Made by a program: the position numbers and the translations under genes | Notes under the pieces: model-generated | What the model was told of the DNA's origin: nothing | The model's database searches: none | What the model saw: only the letters and a program-made list of their open reading frames with translations | Source of the DNA: DATJIG01 sp035493495 | GTDB taxonomy: Bacteria > Pseudomonadota > Alphaproteobacteria > SMXQ01 | DNA length: 17,341 nucleotides | Reading direction: 5' to 3' | NCBI GenBank assembly: GCA_035493495.1 | Contig: DATJIG010000059.1 | Span: 1 to 17,341 of the forward strand | Shown: positions 6,350 to 13,038 of the stretch, in pieces | Position numbering within the stretch: the first letter of the stretch is position 1 | Layout: every line of letters begins with the position of its first letter

Positions 6350-7423
6350 CTACGACGGCACCGCGCTGGTGAACCAGTCCGTGTCGAGGTTGCGGCCAAG
6401 TCCGCGCGCCGTCGCCTCGCGATGGATGACATGGCCGGTCGCGGCGAACTGGTAGCCGAGCCCGGCATAATTGATGAAAACTGTGATGTCTTGTGGCGAC
6501 TCTCGCTTCGGCGCCCGGCCGCAGATCAGATCGACCAGGTCCGGCATCGCGTCCTGCTTCACGGTCGAGCTCAGCGTCGCTTTCTGGCGCTCGGTGTCGC
6601 GGGCGAGATCGGCGCCTTTGGCGCGCTCGGTGCGCGTCGGGAATGTCCGGACGTGGGTCGCTACGATGTCGGCCCTGGCGATCGTCTCCGGCGGCAGCTC
6701 CAGCGTCTTGAGGCTGCTCACGTGCATGCCGGGCTCGAGCCACTCGGGTGGAAAGACCGGCTGCATGCTGTTGGTCGCGCACATGACGACATCCGAGCCC
6801 CTGACCGCCTCGCGCGCCGAGTCCGCCGCCACCACCTCGATGCCGAGCTTCTGCGCGGTCTCGCGGGCGAACGCCTCGCGGCGCTCGCGCGACGGGCTGA
6901 ACACGCGCAGTCGCTCGATCGGCCGCACCGCGGCGATCGCCATCGCCTGCCCGTCCGCCTGCCAGCCGGAGCCGAGGATCGTCGCCTCGCGGGCCTCCTC
7001 GCGCGCCATGTACCTGGCGCCGAGCCCACAGGTGGCGGCGACGCGCATCTTCTGCACCACGCCGTCGGGATAGATCGCCAGCGGCTCGCCGGTCGCCGTG
7101 CTGAACAACAGCACGAGCCCGACGTAGCGCTCGTTCGGCGCGGCCGGAACCTTGACGCGGCGAAGGCCGCCGGCGTTGTTCGGCCAGGTCAGGATATCGG
7201 AGTTGATGCGCACCGCACCGACGCCGAACTTCGGGATCACCGCCTGCATCGTCAGCAGCGAATAGAGCGCATCGTCGCGCGCCGTCGGCGTCAGGATCTC
7301 CGAGCGCACGCCGTTAACGCCGCGCGCCTCGTCAAGATCGCGGTACGCCGTCTCCATCGCCTCCAGGCAGGCGTCAATGTCGAGCACCGCCTCGACCTCT
7401 TCGTTCGACAGCACGAGCGTCAT
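6350..7423 (-). CDS. Ornithine cyclodeaminase/mu-crystallin family protein
   Basis: A 357-aa NAD(P)-binding protein of the ornithine cyclodeaminase/mu-crystallin superfamily (members: cyclodeaminases, alanine dehydrogenases, ketimine and imino-acid reductases). The Rossmann loop is ILGSGWQADGQ (149-159), preceded by the family stretch MRVAATCGLGARYMAR (126-141). The start is ATG at 7423, whose ATGA overlaps the PrpD stop codon by four bases; the longer GTG start at 7450 is less likely. In the region where ornithine cyclodeaminases carry a substrate-binding Lys (usually GVKxx), this protein reads GAVRINSD, so ornithine itself is doubtful. It is translationally coupled to PrpD and precedes SBP2. 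A reductase or dehydrogenase of an imino or keto acid is as plausible as a cyclodeaminase. Confidence 0.88.
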   Translation of the reverse strand: MTLVLSNEEVEAVLDIDACLEAMETAYRDLDEARGVNGVRSEILTPTARDDALYSLLTMQAVIPKFGVGAVRINSDILTWPNNAGGLRRVKVPAAPNERYVGLVLLFSTATGEPLAIYPDGVVQKMRVAATCGLGARYMAREEAREATILGSGWQADGQAMAIAAVRPIERLRVFSPSRERREAFARETAQKLGIEVVAADSAREAVRGSDVVMCATNSMQPVFPPEWLEPGMHVSSLKTLELPPETIARADIVATHVRTFPTRTERAKGADLARDTERQKATLSSTVKQDAMPDLVDLICGRAPKRESPQDITVFINYAGLGYQFAATGHVIHREATARGLGRNLDTDWFTSAVPS

Positions 7424-8811
7424 GCGCGCGAGCCCGTTGCCGGCTGCCACAGCCGGCGCAACGCGGTAACGTCGGGCAGGTCGACGAGGCCGCGCACGGC
7501 CTTGACGATCGCCTTGGCCCGTTTCGCGTCGAGCACGTCGGCGATCAGGTCCGAGGCCTTGGCCTCGACCTCATCGCGGCTCATCGGATTGTCGGCAGTG
7601 CCGCGCACGGCCAGCGTGCGACGCGACAGCGTGCGGCCGTCCCTGGTTTCGACGTCGGCGATCGCCTGCCGCCGCGGCCGAGCGTGCATCAGCTCCTCGC
7701 TCGGCACCAGCGTGATGCGGCGGCGCACGTCGAGAATCTCGGGATCGTTCATGCGCTCGCGGTCGTGGATGGCATGGAACGACAATTTGCCGTCGACCAG
7801 CAGCATGGCGACGAGATGCTGGACGTTGACGTCGGGCATCGGCGCGTTGTCGACGGTGCGCGCCGAGCGCGTCGGCAAATGGATGCGGATCGCGCCGACC
7901 CGGTCGAGCGCCACACCCTCGTGCTCCATCAGCCAGGTCACGGCGTCGAGCGCCGACTGCGCCGGCGAGCCGACGGACCACTTCTTGATGTTGGTCCCCA
8001 TGATCTCGAAGCGCTCGCCGAGGCCGTCGGCCAGCAGGTCGGGATTGGGATTGGGCGAGAACGCCTCGAAGAAGTTGCGTTCGCCGCTGAAGACATCGTC
8101 GACGCCCGTCACGCCGGCGGCGACCATGGTCGCCGCCGCGACGCCGTTGCGCGCCGGCATGCCGCCGAAGTCGAACGACTTCTCGATGTGCTCGGAGTCG
8201 CGGACGTTGCAGGCGACGCCCGACGCCTGCTGGCAGCACAACGACATCAGATGGCGCACGCGCTCGGCGTCGAAGCCGAGCAAGGCCCCGGCCGCGGCGC
8301 CTGCGCCGAAGGTGCCGCCGAACGAATGGGTGCTGCGCGACGCGGCGGCGAAGGCGTCGGCGTCGAGCGCGTAGTTGACGCGCGCGGCGACGTCGTAGCC
8401 GAGGACGACGGCGCGCAGGAAGGACTGGCCCGAGCCATGGGCCCGCTCGGCCACCGCGAGCGCCGCCGGGACGACGGCGCAGCCCGGATGGTTGCGCGAC
8501 GGGGCATGGGAATCGTCGGTCTCGTCGGCGTGGGCCAGCATGCCGTTGGCAAGGGCCGCGTTGACCGCCGAGGTGCGGATGCGCGTGCCCATCACCGAGG
8601 ACTCCTTGGTGCCGCCCAAGGACTCGACGTAGGCAATGGCGACACGCCCGGGGTTGAGGTGGGTGCCGGAGATCATTGCCGCCAGGGTGTCGAGGATGTG
8701 GTGCCGGGCCTTCTCCGCCACCTCTTCCGGCAGAGGGCGGGCGAGCGCGTCGGCGACGTAATCGCCGAGCCGCCGCATCGGCGGACTGATCTGCTGCAGC
8801 GGCTGAATCAT
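7420..8811 (-). CDS. MmgE/PrpD family protein
   Basis: A 463-aa member of the MmgE/PrpD family, whose known members include 2-methylcitrate dehydratase, cis-aconitate decarboxylase and an iminodisuccinate epimerase; all act on small di- or tricarboxylates. Marks seen: HHILDTLAAMISG (37-49), NAALANGMLAHADETDDSH (84-102) and NHPG (107-110), the conserved His/Asp-rich active-site region, followed by an Ala/Gly-rich helical domain and a mixed C-terminal domain. Length fits the family. ATG at 8811 has GGGAGA about 11 bases upstream. It is the first gene of the minus-strand operon and is divergent from the LysR gene, with a promoter and an inverted repeat in between, so LysR control is likely. The particular substrate cannot be told; a tricarboxylate is the simplest guess given the TctC-type proteins. 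Confidence 0.92.
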   Translation of the reverse strand: MIQPLQQISPPMRRLGDYVADALARPLPEEVAEKARHHILDTLAAMISGTHLNPGRVAIAYVESLGGTKESSVMGTRIRTSAVNAALANGMLAHADETDDSHAPSRNHPGCAVVPAALAVAERAHGSGQSFLRAVVLGYDVAARVNYALDADAFAAASRSTHSFGGTFGAGAAAGALLGFDAERVRHLMSLCCQQASGVACNVRDSEHIEKSFDFGGMPARNGVAAATMVAAGVTGVDDVFSGERNFFEAFSPNPNPDLLADGLGERFEIMGTNIKKWSVGSPAQSALDAVTWLMEHEGVALDRVGAIRIHLPTRSARTVDNAPMPDVNVQHLVAMLLVDGKLSFHAIHDRERMNDPEILDVRRRITLVPSEELMHARPRRQAIADVETRDGRTLSRRTLAVRGTADNPMSRDEVEAKASDLIADVLDAKRAKAIVKAVRGLVDLPDVTALRRLWQPATGSRA

Positions 8812-8835
8812 ACCGCGACGCGTCTCCCGGAAGTC

Positions 8836-8870
8836 TTGGTTGTTCTATTTCTTGCGAATAGTATCGCCAA
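8836..8870. promoter_or_regulatory. Overlapping divergent promoters for prpD-like and lysR-type genes with candidate operator
   Basis: Minus strand: TTGGCG (8870-8865), 17 bases, TAGAAC (8847-8842), facing the PrpD gene. Plus strand: TTGGTT (8836-8841), 17 bases, TAGTAT (8859-8864), facing the LysR gene. Both occupy the same 35 bases. An inverted repeat CTATT-N7-AATAG (8845-8861) lies within them. A regulator bound there would touch both promoters, the usual layout for a LysR gene and its divergent target. The repeat does not give a clean T-N11-A, so the operator call is tentative. Confidence 0.45.
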
Positions 8871-8898
8871 TCTAACACCCAATCCGCCGCCGGTCGGC

Positions 8899-8913
8899 GA
8901 ATAACGTTTATTC
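8899..8913. promoter_or_regulatory. Perfect inverted repeat in the lysR leader
   Basis: GAATAA-CGT-TTATTC is a perfect 6-bp inverted repeat lying 38 to 53 bases downstream of the first inverted repeat. The element GCGAATA occurs at 8854-8860 and again at 8898-8904, 44 bases apart (about four helical turns), so two dimers of one regulator could sit on the same DNA face. Its position inside the likely lysR transcript would suit autorepression. Confidence 0.4.
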
Positions 8914-8964
8914 CTCCACCGCCCGGGCCGCCGCATCGCCCGCCGCGACTGCACCGCCGATGCC

Positions 8965-9897
8965 ATGGAATACCTGAGCGACATCAAAATCTTCCTCAAG
9001 GTGGTCCAGAAGAAGAGCTTCAGCGCCGCCGCGTCGGAGCTCAATCTGTCGCAGTCGGCGGTGAGCAAGCACGTGGCACGGCTGGAGCAGAGCCTCGGCG
9101 TGCAGTTGCTGCGCCGCTCGACCCACCAGCTGTCGCTCACCGAGGCCGGCGCTGATTTCTGCGAACGCGCCGCGCGCATCGTCACCGAGCTCGACGACGC
9201 GCGCAAATCGGCGGCAGCTTTAAGCGCCGGCGTGGCGGGCGCTTTACGGATCCATTCTACATTCGGAATCGGTCACGGCTTCGTCGCGCCAGCGATCGCC
9301 CGCTTCATGGAGCTCTACCGGGACCTCACGATCCAGCTCATCGTGGCACCGGGCGACACCGTCAACGTCATCGACCAGGACATCGACGTGACGGTGCGGC
9401 TGCACACCGAGCGCGATCCCTTACGCAACCAGACCAGCCTGTCCCACGAAGTTCTGGGCTCGATGCGCTACGTGATCTGCGGCGCGCCCGACTACTTCGC
9501 GCGGCAAGGCGAGCCCAGAAGCCCGCGCGAGCTCGACCGTCACAACTGCCTCGTCCATTCGCTGCAGCCCGGCGCCAACCATTGGCGCTTCGCCGGCCCG
9601 GGCGAGTCGGAGTACGTCGTCCGCGTGTCCGGCACCTACTCCAGCAACAGCGGCGCCGCGCTGTACGACGCGGTGAAGCGCGGCATCGGCATCGCCCGCA
9701 TCCTCGAGCCGTCCGCCCGCGAGATGATCACCAAGGGCGAGGTGGTTGCTCTGTTCGAGGCCGAGACCCGCTCGACCTACTTCGTCACCGCCTACTTCCC
9801 GCGGGCGACGAAGATCCCGCCGAAAACCCGGGCCTTCCTCGACTTCCTGCGGCTCCAGCTCACCCCCGCCGGCGACGCCGACTCACGTCAGGAATAA
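8965..9897 (+). CDS. LysR-family transcriptional regulator
   Basis: A 310-aa LysR-type regulator. The N-terminal winged helix-turn-helix is textbook: SFSAAASELNLSQSAVSKHV (19-38), RLEQSLGVQLLRR (39-51), LTEAG (58-62), then a linker helix and a two-lobe effector domain from about residue 90 (GALRIHSTFGIGHGFVAP). The effector domain carries no unusual additions and the length is usual. It is transcribed away from the PrpD operon and toward the VOC and TcuA-like genes, which begin 90 bases after its stop. Neighbouring DNA has inverted repeats and a shared GCGAATAG element (8854-8861; inverted at 9901-9908). It most likely senses an intermediate of the adjacent pathway and controls both flanks. 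The effector is unknown. Confidence 0.95.
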   Translation: MEYLSDIKIFLKVVQKKSFSAAASELNLSQSAVSKHVARLEQSLGVQLLRRSTHQLSLTEAGADFCERAARIVTELDDARKSAAALSAGVAGALRIHSTFGIGHGFVAPAIARFMELYRDLTIQLIVAPGDTVNVIDQDIDVTVRLHTERDPLRNQTSLSHEVLGSMRYVICGAPDYFARQGEPRSPRELDRHNCLVHSLQPGANHWRFAGPGESEYVVRVSGTYSSNSGAALYDAVKRGIGIARILEPSAREMITKGEVVALFEAETRSTYFVTAYFPRATKIPPKTRAFLDFLRLQLTPAGDADSRQE

Positions 9898-9898
9898 A

Positions 9899-9911
9899 GC
9901 CTATTCGCGAA
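9899..9911. promoter_or_regulatory. Second copy of the GCGAATAG element, before the VOC gene
   Basis: Two bases after the LysR stop codon, GCCTATTCGCGAA contains CTATTCGC (9901-9908), the exact reverse complement of GCGAATAG at 8854-8861 in the PrpD/LysR control region, and forms the palindrome TTCGCGAA (9904-9911). An 8-base match can occur by chance in 17 kb, but both copies are in non-coding control DNA on the two sides of the LysR gene. Confidence 0.35.
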
Positions 9912-9937
9912 AGGCCGCTTCCCGAGGGTCCTCGCCA

Positions 9938-9954
9938 GCGCCTATCGTAGGCGC
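9938..9954. promoter_or_regulatory. Palindrome GCGCCTA-TCG-TAGGCGC upstream of the VOC gene
   Basis: A perfect 7-bp inverted repeat with a 3-base centre lies 33 bases before the VOC start codon and 40 bases after the LysR stop. It may be an operator for the VOC/FAD genes, or an RNA hairpin separating them from lysR. No T-run follows, so it is not a standard terminator. Confidence 0.4.
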
Positions 9955-9987
9955 ACACATCACAGGGATGGGCACAGGGAGCGCATC

Positions 9988-10383
9988 ATGGCGAAAATCC
10001 GTCACATCGCGATCAAGACCAAGAGCCCCGCGAAGCTCAGAAAGTTCTACGAGGAGGTGTTCGGCCTCAAGGCGATCCACACCGACGAGACCGGCGCCAT
10101 CTACATGAGCGACGGGTACCTGACGGTAGCGCTCTTACGCAATCGCGGCGAGGCGACGCCGAGCGGCATCAACCATTTCGGCTTCACCGTCGACAACGTC
10201 GAGGAGATCGAGAAGAAGCTCCAGGCGTTCGAAGAGCCGCTGACGAAGCGCCCGTCGAACCGCCCGTTCGCCGAGTACCGGGCGATGGACCCGGACGGCA
10301 ATCTGTTCGACGTCTCGGTCCACGGCTACGACCACCCCGAGCTCGATTCCGATCGGGCGGCCAAGAAGCCGGCGAAGGTCTAG
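9988..10383 (+). CDS. VOC (glyoxalase/bleomycin resistance/dioxygenase) family protein, single domain
   Basis: A 131-aa vicinal-oxygen-chelate protein with the two beta-alpha-beta-beta-beta modules of one VOC domain. Expected metal ligands: H6 in the first strand (IRHIAIKT), H63 (INHFGFTV), and in the last strand D108 (DPDGNLFDVS) where many VOC enzymes have Glu. The tail after residue 115 is polar and Lys-rich. GGGAG lies eight bases before the ATG at 9988. It precedes the TcuA-like FAD gene by 57 bases and so is probably co-transcribed with it. It resembles the N-terminal half of the two-domain VOC protein at 13039-13845 (shared RPSxRPxAxYxAxDPD pattern). VOC enzymes can be extradiol dioxygenases, epimerases or glyoxalases; the reaction here is unknown. 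Confidence 0.9.
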   Translation: MAKIRHIAIKTKSPAKLRKFYEEVFGLKAIHTDETGAIYMSDGYLTVALLRNRGEATPSGINHFGFTVDNVEEIEKKLQAFEEPLTKRPSNRPFAEYRAMDPDGNLFDVSVHGYDHPELDSDRAAKKPAKV

Positions 10384-10398
10384 GCGCGCGTACGCGCC
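10383..10398. other. Hairpin between the VOC and FAD genes
   Basis: GGCGCG-CGTA-CGCGCC folds into a 6-bp GC stem starting on the last base of the VOC stop codon. It may protect the 3' end of the upstream message or cause partial termination within the operon. A CCTTTT stretch occurs 17 bases later, too far away for a classic terminator. Confidence 0.4.
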
Positions 10399-10440
10399 AG
10401 TTAACGCGAACGTTCCTTTTCGAGTTGGGAGACGCACGTC

Positions 10441-11919
10441 GTGCGAACGGAAACCTGCGACATCATCGTGATCGGCGGCGGCAGCGCCGCCTTCGACGCC
10501 GCCGTCTCGGCCCGCAAGGCAGGGGCCGAGCGTATCGTCATGCTGGAGAAGGCGCCGGAGGGCGAGTACGGCGGTAACGCACGCTACTCCGGCACTGGCT
10601 TTCGCTTCGTCCACGGCGGCAAGTCGGAGATTCGCGAGTTCGTGCCCGACGTCGACGACGCGACGTTCGCGACGATGGAGATCCCGCCCTACTCCGCCGC
10701 CGACTTCACGTCGGACCTCGAGCGCATGACGCAGGGCAAGATGAACCCCGACCTCGCCAAGACGCTGGTCGAGGAATCCAACGCGGCGATCCACTGGATG
10801 CGCGACGTCGGCATCAAATGGGAGCCCCTGAAGGAGCACGCCAAGGTCGACGGCAAGCTCTACTACGAGCGCGGCATCGCCATTCACGTGGCGGGCGGCG
10901 GAGTCGGCCAGCTGACGCAGTGGCGCAACATCGCCGAGAAGCTCGGCATCGAGATCCGCTTCGACTCGCCAGTGTCGGCGATCTTGGGCGACATGCGGCG
11001 CATCGAGGGCGTGCGCGTGCTCGGCCCCGACGGCGCCTACGAGATCAAGGCCAAGGCGGTGATCGCCTGCGCCGGCGGCTTCCAGGCGAGCGCCGAGATG
11101 CGGGCGCGCTATCTCGTCGGCAACACCGACGCGATGAAGGTGCGCGGCAGCAAGCACGACACCGGCGAGGTGCTGCGCTACCTGGTCGATCTCGGCGCCA
11201 AGGCGTCGGGCCAGTGGCAGAGCGGGCACATGTCGCCGATCGACGCCAACGCCCCCGACTTCGAGACGCCGCAGCATGAGGACGGCCGCGGCAACACCCA
11301 GAGCCGCTACGACTATCCGTACGGCATCAGCGTCAACGGCCTCGGCGTGCGCTTCTTCGACGAGGGCGAGGCACAGCACTCCTACACCTACGCCAAGACC
11401 GGGCGCGCGGTGCTCGGTCAGCCCGGCGGTCGCGCCTTCCAGCTCTACGACCAGAAGGGCATCAAGTGCTTCCGCTACCCGCACCACAAGGCGACGTACG
11501 AGGAAGCGGGAACGATCGCCGAACTCGCCAAAAAGATCGGCCTCGAGGCCAAGGTGCTGGTGCACACGGTCGAGACCTTCAACAAGGCGGTGGTGGACGA
11601 CAAGCCGTTCGACTGGCGCCGGCCCGACGGCCGTCATACCAAAGGCCTCGATATCCCGAAGTCGAACTGGGCGATCCGCCTCGACGAACCGCCGTTCCGC
11701 GCCTATCCCGTCGTGTGCGGAATCACCTTCACCTTCGGCGGCGTGCAGGTCGACACCAAGGCCCAGGTGCTCAACACCATGGACCAGCCGATCAAGGGAT
11801 TGTTCGCCTCGGGCGACATCCTCGGCCTGTTCTTCCACAACTACCCGTCGTTCACCGGCCAGACCCGCAACGCGGTGTTCGGGCGCCTCGCCGGCGCCTC
11901 GGCGGTCGCGGAGAACTAG
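10441..11919 (+). CDS. FAD-dependent oxidoreductase, tricarballylate dehydrogenase (TcuA)-like, fumarate reductase flavoprotein superfamily
   Basis: A 492-aa flavoprotein. The N-terminal FAD Rossmann motif is DIIVIGGGSAAFDAA (7-21) with the ribose-binding acid near E36; next comes GGNARYSGTGFRFVH (44-58), a pattern typical of the TcuA branch (GGN...R..H). The capping domain holds GVRFFDEGEAQH, and the C-terminus has the FAD-closing GLFASGDILG followed by VFGRLAG. Where succinate/fumarate enzymes have an NRLGGN block, this reads NYPSFTGQTRNA. No signal peptide, so it is not a periplasmic reductase. TcuA oxidises tricarballylate to cis-aconitate and passes electrons to TcuB, which is not here. 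The start is GTG at 10441 with GGGAG nine bases before. It follows the VOC gene and ends at a strong terminator. The substrate is inferred from family only; other carboxylates or enones are possible. Confidence 0.85.
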   Translation: MRTETCDIIVIGGGSAAFDAAVSARKAGAERIVMLEKAPEGEYGGNARYSGTGFRFVHGGKSEIREFVPDVDDATFATMEIPPYSAADFTSDLERMTQGKMNPDLAKTLVEESNAAIHWMRDVGIKWEPLKEHAKVDGKLYYERGIAIHVAGGGVGQLTQWRNIAEKLGIEIRFDSPVSAILGDMRRIEGVRVLGPDGAYEIKAKAVIACAGGFQASAEMRARYLVGNTDAMKVRGSKHDTGEVLRYLVDLGAKASGQWQSGHMSPIDANAPDFETPQHEDGRGNTQSRYDYPYGISVNGLGVRFFDEGEAQHSYTYAKTGRAVLGQPGGRAFQLYDQKGIKCFRYPHHKATYEEAGTIAELAKKIGLEAKVLVHTVETFNKAVVDDKPFDWRRPDGRHTKGLDIPKSNWAIRLDEPPFRAYPVVCGITFTFGGVQVDTKAQVLNTMDQPIKGLFASGDILGLFFHNYPSFTGQTRNAVFGRLAGASAVAEN

Positions 11920-11942
11920 TCGCACGCGCGACGGGCGGTAAT

Positions 11943-11978
11943 AAAAAAGGGGCGGTCCTACGACCGCCCCTTTTCGTT
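11943..11978. terminator. Strong bidirectional terminator
   Basis: AAAAGGGGCGGTC (11945-11957), loop CTAC, GACCGCCCCTTTT (11962-11974) is a perfect 13-bp stem with A/T runs on both sides, so it works on both strands. It lies between the convergent FAD gene (stop at 11919) and SBP3 (stop at 11997). Confidence 0.92.
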
Positions 11979-11996
11979 CATACCCGAGAGCCGCGT

Positions 11997-13025
11997 CTAC
12001 TGAGGCTGCGCCTCGGCCTTGGCGGCCTTCGCCTTCTCGATCAGCGCCGGCGGCGTGTTGAGGATGGCGTCGGCGATCTGCTTCAGCTTCTCGGCGGTCT
12101 GCGGATGCACGCCGATGTCGGCCTTGGCCGCGTCGGCGCGGAACGCCGGATCGTCCATCGTCTCGTCGAACGACTTGCGCAGCGCCGCCAGACGGTCCGC
12201 CGGCACGCCCGGGGTCGTCAGATACGGACGGCCGAGCGCGAGTTCGCCCGAGAACAGCGCGAAGATCTGCCGCTGCTCCTCGTTCTGCGCGAGATCGGTC
12301 AAGAGCGGCGTGTCTTTGAAGTCGGGATCGCGCTGCATCCCGAACTGCACCAGCATGATGATCTTGTGGTCGCGCAGATAGTCCGGATTCTGCGAGCGCA
12401 GGCTCGAGAAGAAGTTGCCGGCGCGGCCCTGGACCTCGCCGCGCTCCATCGCGAGGTGGATCTCGGCGGTCGACTTGTAGCCCATCACCAGCTTGAACTT
12501 CGTGCCGAGCAAGTTGTTCATCAGCGACGGCCATAACGTGGTGTAGGAGCCGGCGCCGGTGCCGCCCATGGTGATTACCTGGGTCTTGGCGTCCTCCCAC
12601 GTCTTCACCGGCACGGTGTGCCAGACGTAGAGGTTCATGTTGTCGACGTCGCTGCCGCCGACCCACAGGAACTTTCCGGCATCGTACTGCGCGCCTTTGC
12701 CGTCGATCTTCTGGTAGAGCACGAACGACGGCAGGATCGCCGCGATCTGCGTGCCGTCCTTCGGCGCCACGTTGTACATGAAGTTGGTCGCCTGGAGATG
12801 GCCGGCGCCGGTCATGTTCTTCGGCACGATCGTCGGTTTGCCCGGGATGTGATTGCCCCAGTGCTTAGCGACGATGCGGGCGTTTGCGTCGACGCCGCCG
12901 CCGACGCCGGTCGAGATGATCAACGTCATCTGCTTGCCGGAGTAGAAGTCGGAGATGGCATCGGCCGAGGCCGGAGCCGCGGCGATGAGCGTGGTGGCGG
13001 CGAGAGCCGCGATCTGCATGCGCAT
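11997..13025 (-). CDS. Bug/TctC-family tripartite tricarboxylate transporter substrate-binding protein (SBP3)
   Basis: A 342-aa periplasmic receptor. The signal peptide MRMQIAALAATTLIAAAPASA is expected to be cut after A21. Family marks: STGVGGGVDANARI (D46; note Val instead of the usual Tyr before the Asp), NMTGAGHLQATNF, APKDGTQIA, LAMERGEVQG, and late TTPGVPADRLAALRKSF. The tail is Lys/Ala-rich (KAKAAKAEAQPQ). It is closest to SBP4 here (shared LAMERGEVQG and LxLGRPY-like segments). It is the last gene of the operon, 13 bases after the two-domain VOC gene, with GGGAG before the ATG at 13025; ATG 13019 is a close alternative. It ends before the strong terminator. The ligand is unknown. Confidence 0.93.
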   Translation of the reverse strand: MRMQIAALAATTLIAAAPASADAISDFYSGKQMTLIISTGVGGGVDANARIVAKHWGNHIPGKPTIVPKNMTGAGHLQATNFMYNVAPKDGTQIAAILPSFVLYQKIDGKGAQYDAGKFLWVGGSDVDNMNLYVWHTVPVKTWEDAKTQVITMGGTGAGSYTTLWPSLMNNLLGTKFKLVMGYKSTAEIHLAMERGEVQGRAGNFFSSLRSQNPDYLRDHKIIMLVQFGMQRDPDFKDTPLLTDLAQNEEQRQIFALFSGELALGRPYLTTPGVPADRLAALRKSFDETMDDPAFRADAAKADIGVHPQTAEKLKQIADAILNTPPALIEKAKAAKAEAQPQ

Positions 13026-13038
13026 GTGCTTCTCCCGC

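Noticed and set aside
4202..8374. A 1,390-codon plus-strand open frame opposite the ThDP, DLH, SBP2, cyclodeaminase-like and PrpD genes
   Set aside because: Its translation is Arg/Ala/His/Asp-rich without domains and it runs straight across five convincing minus-strand genes and their gaps. Long antisense frames are expected in high-GC DNA.
10135..12666. An 843-codon minus-strand open frame opposite the VOC and FAD genes
   Set aside because: It crosses a strong bidirectional terminator and two genes on opposite strands; the translation is low-complexity and matches no fold.
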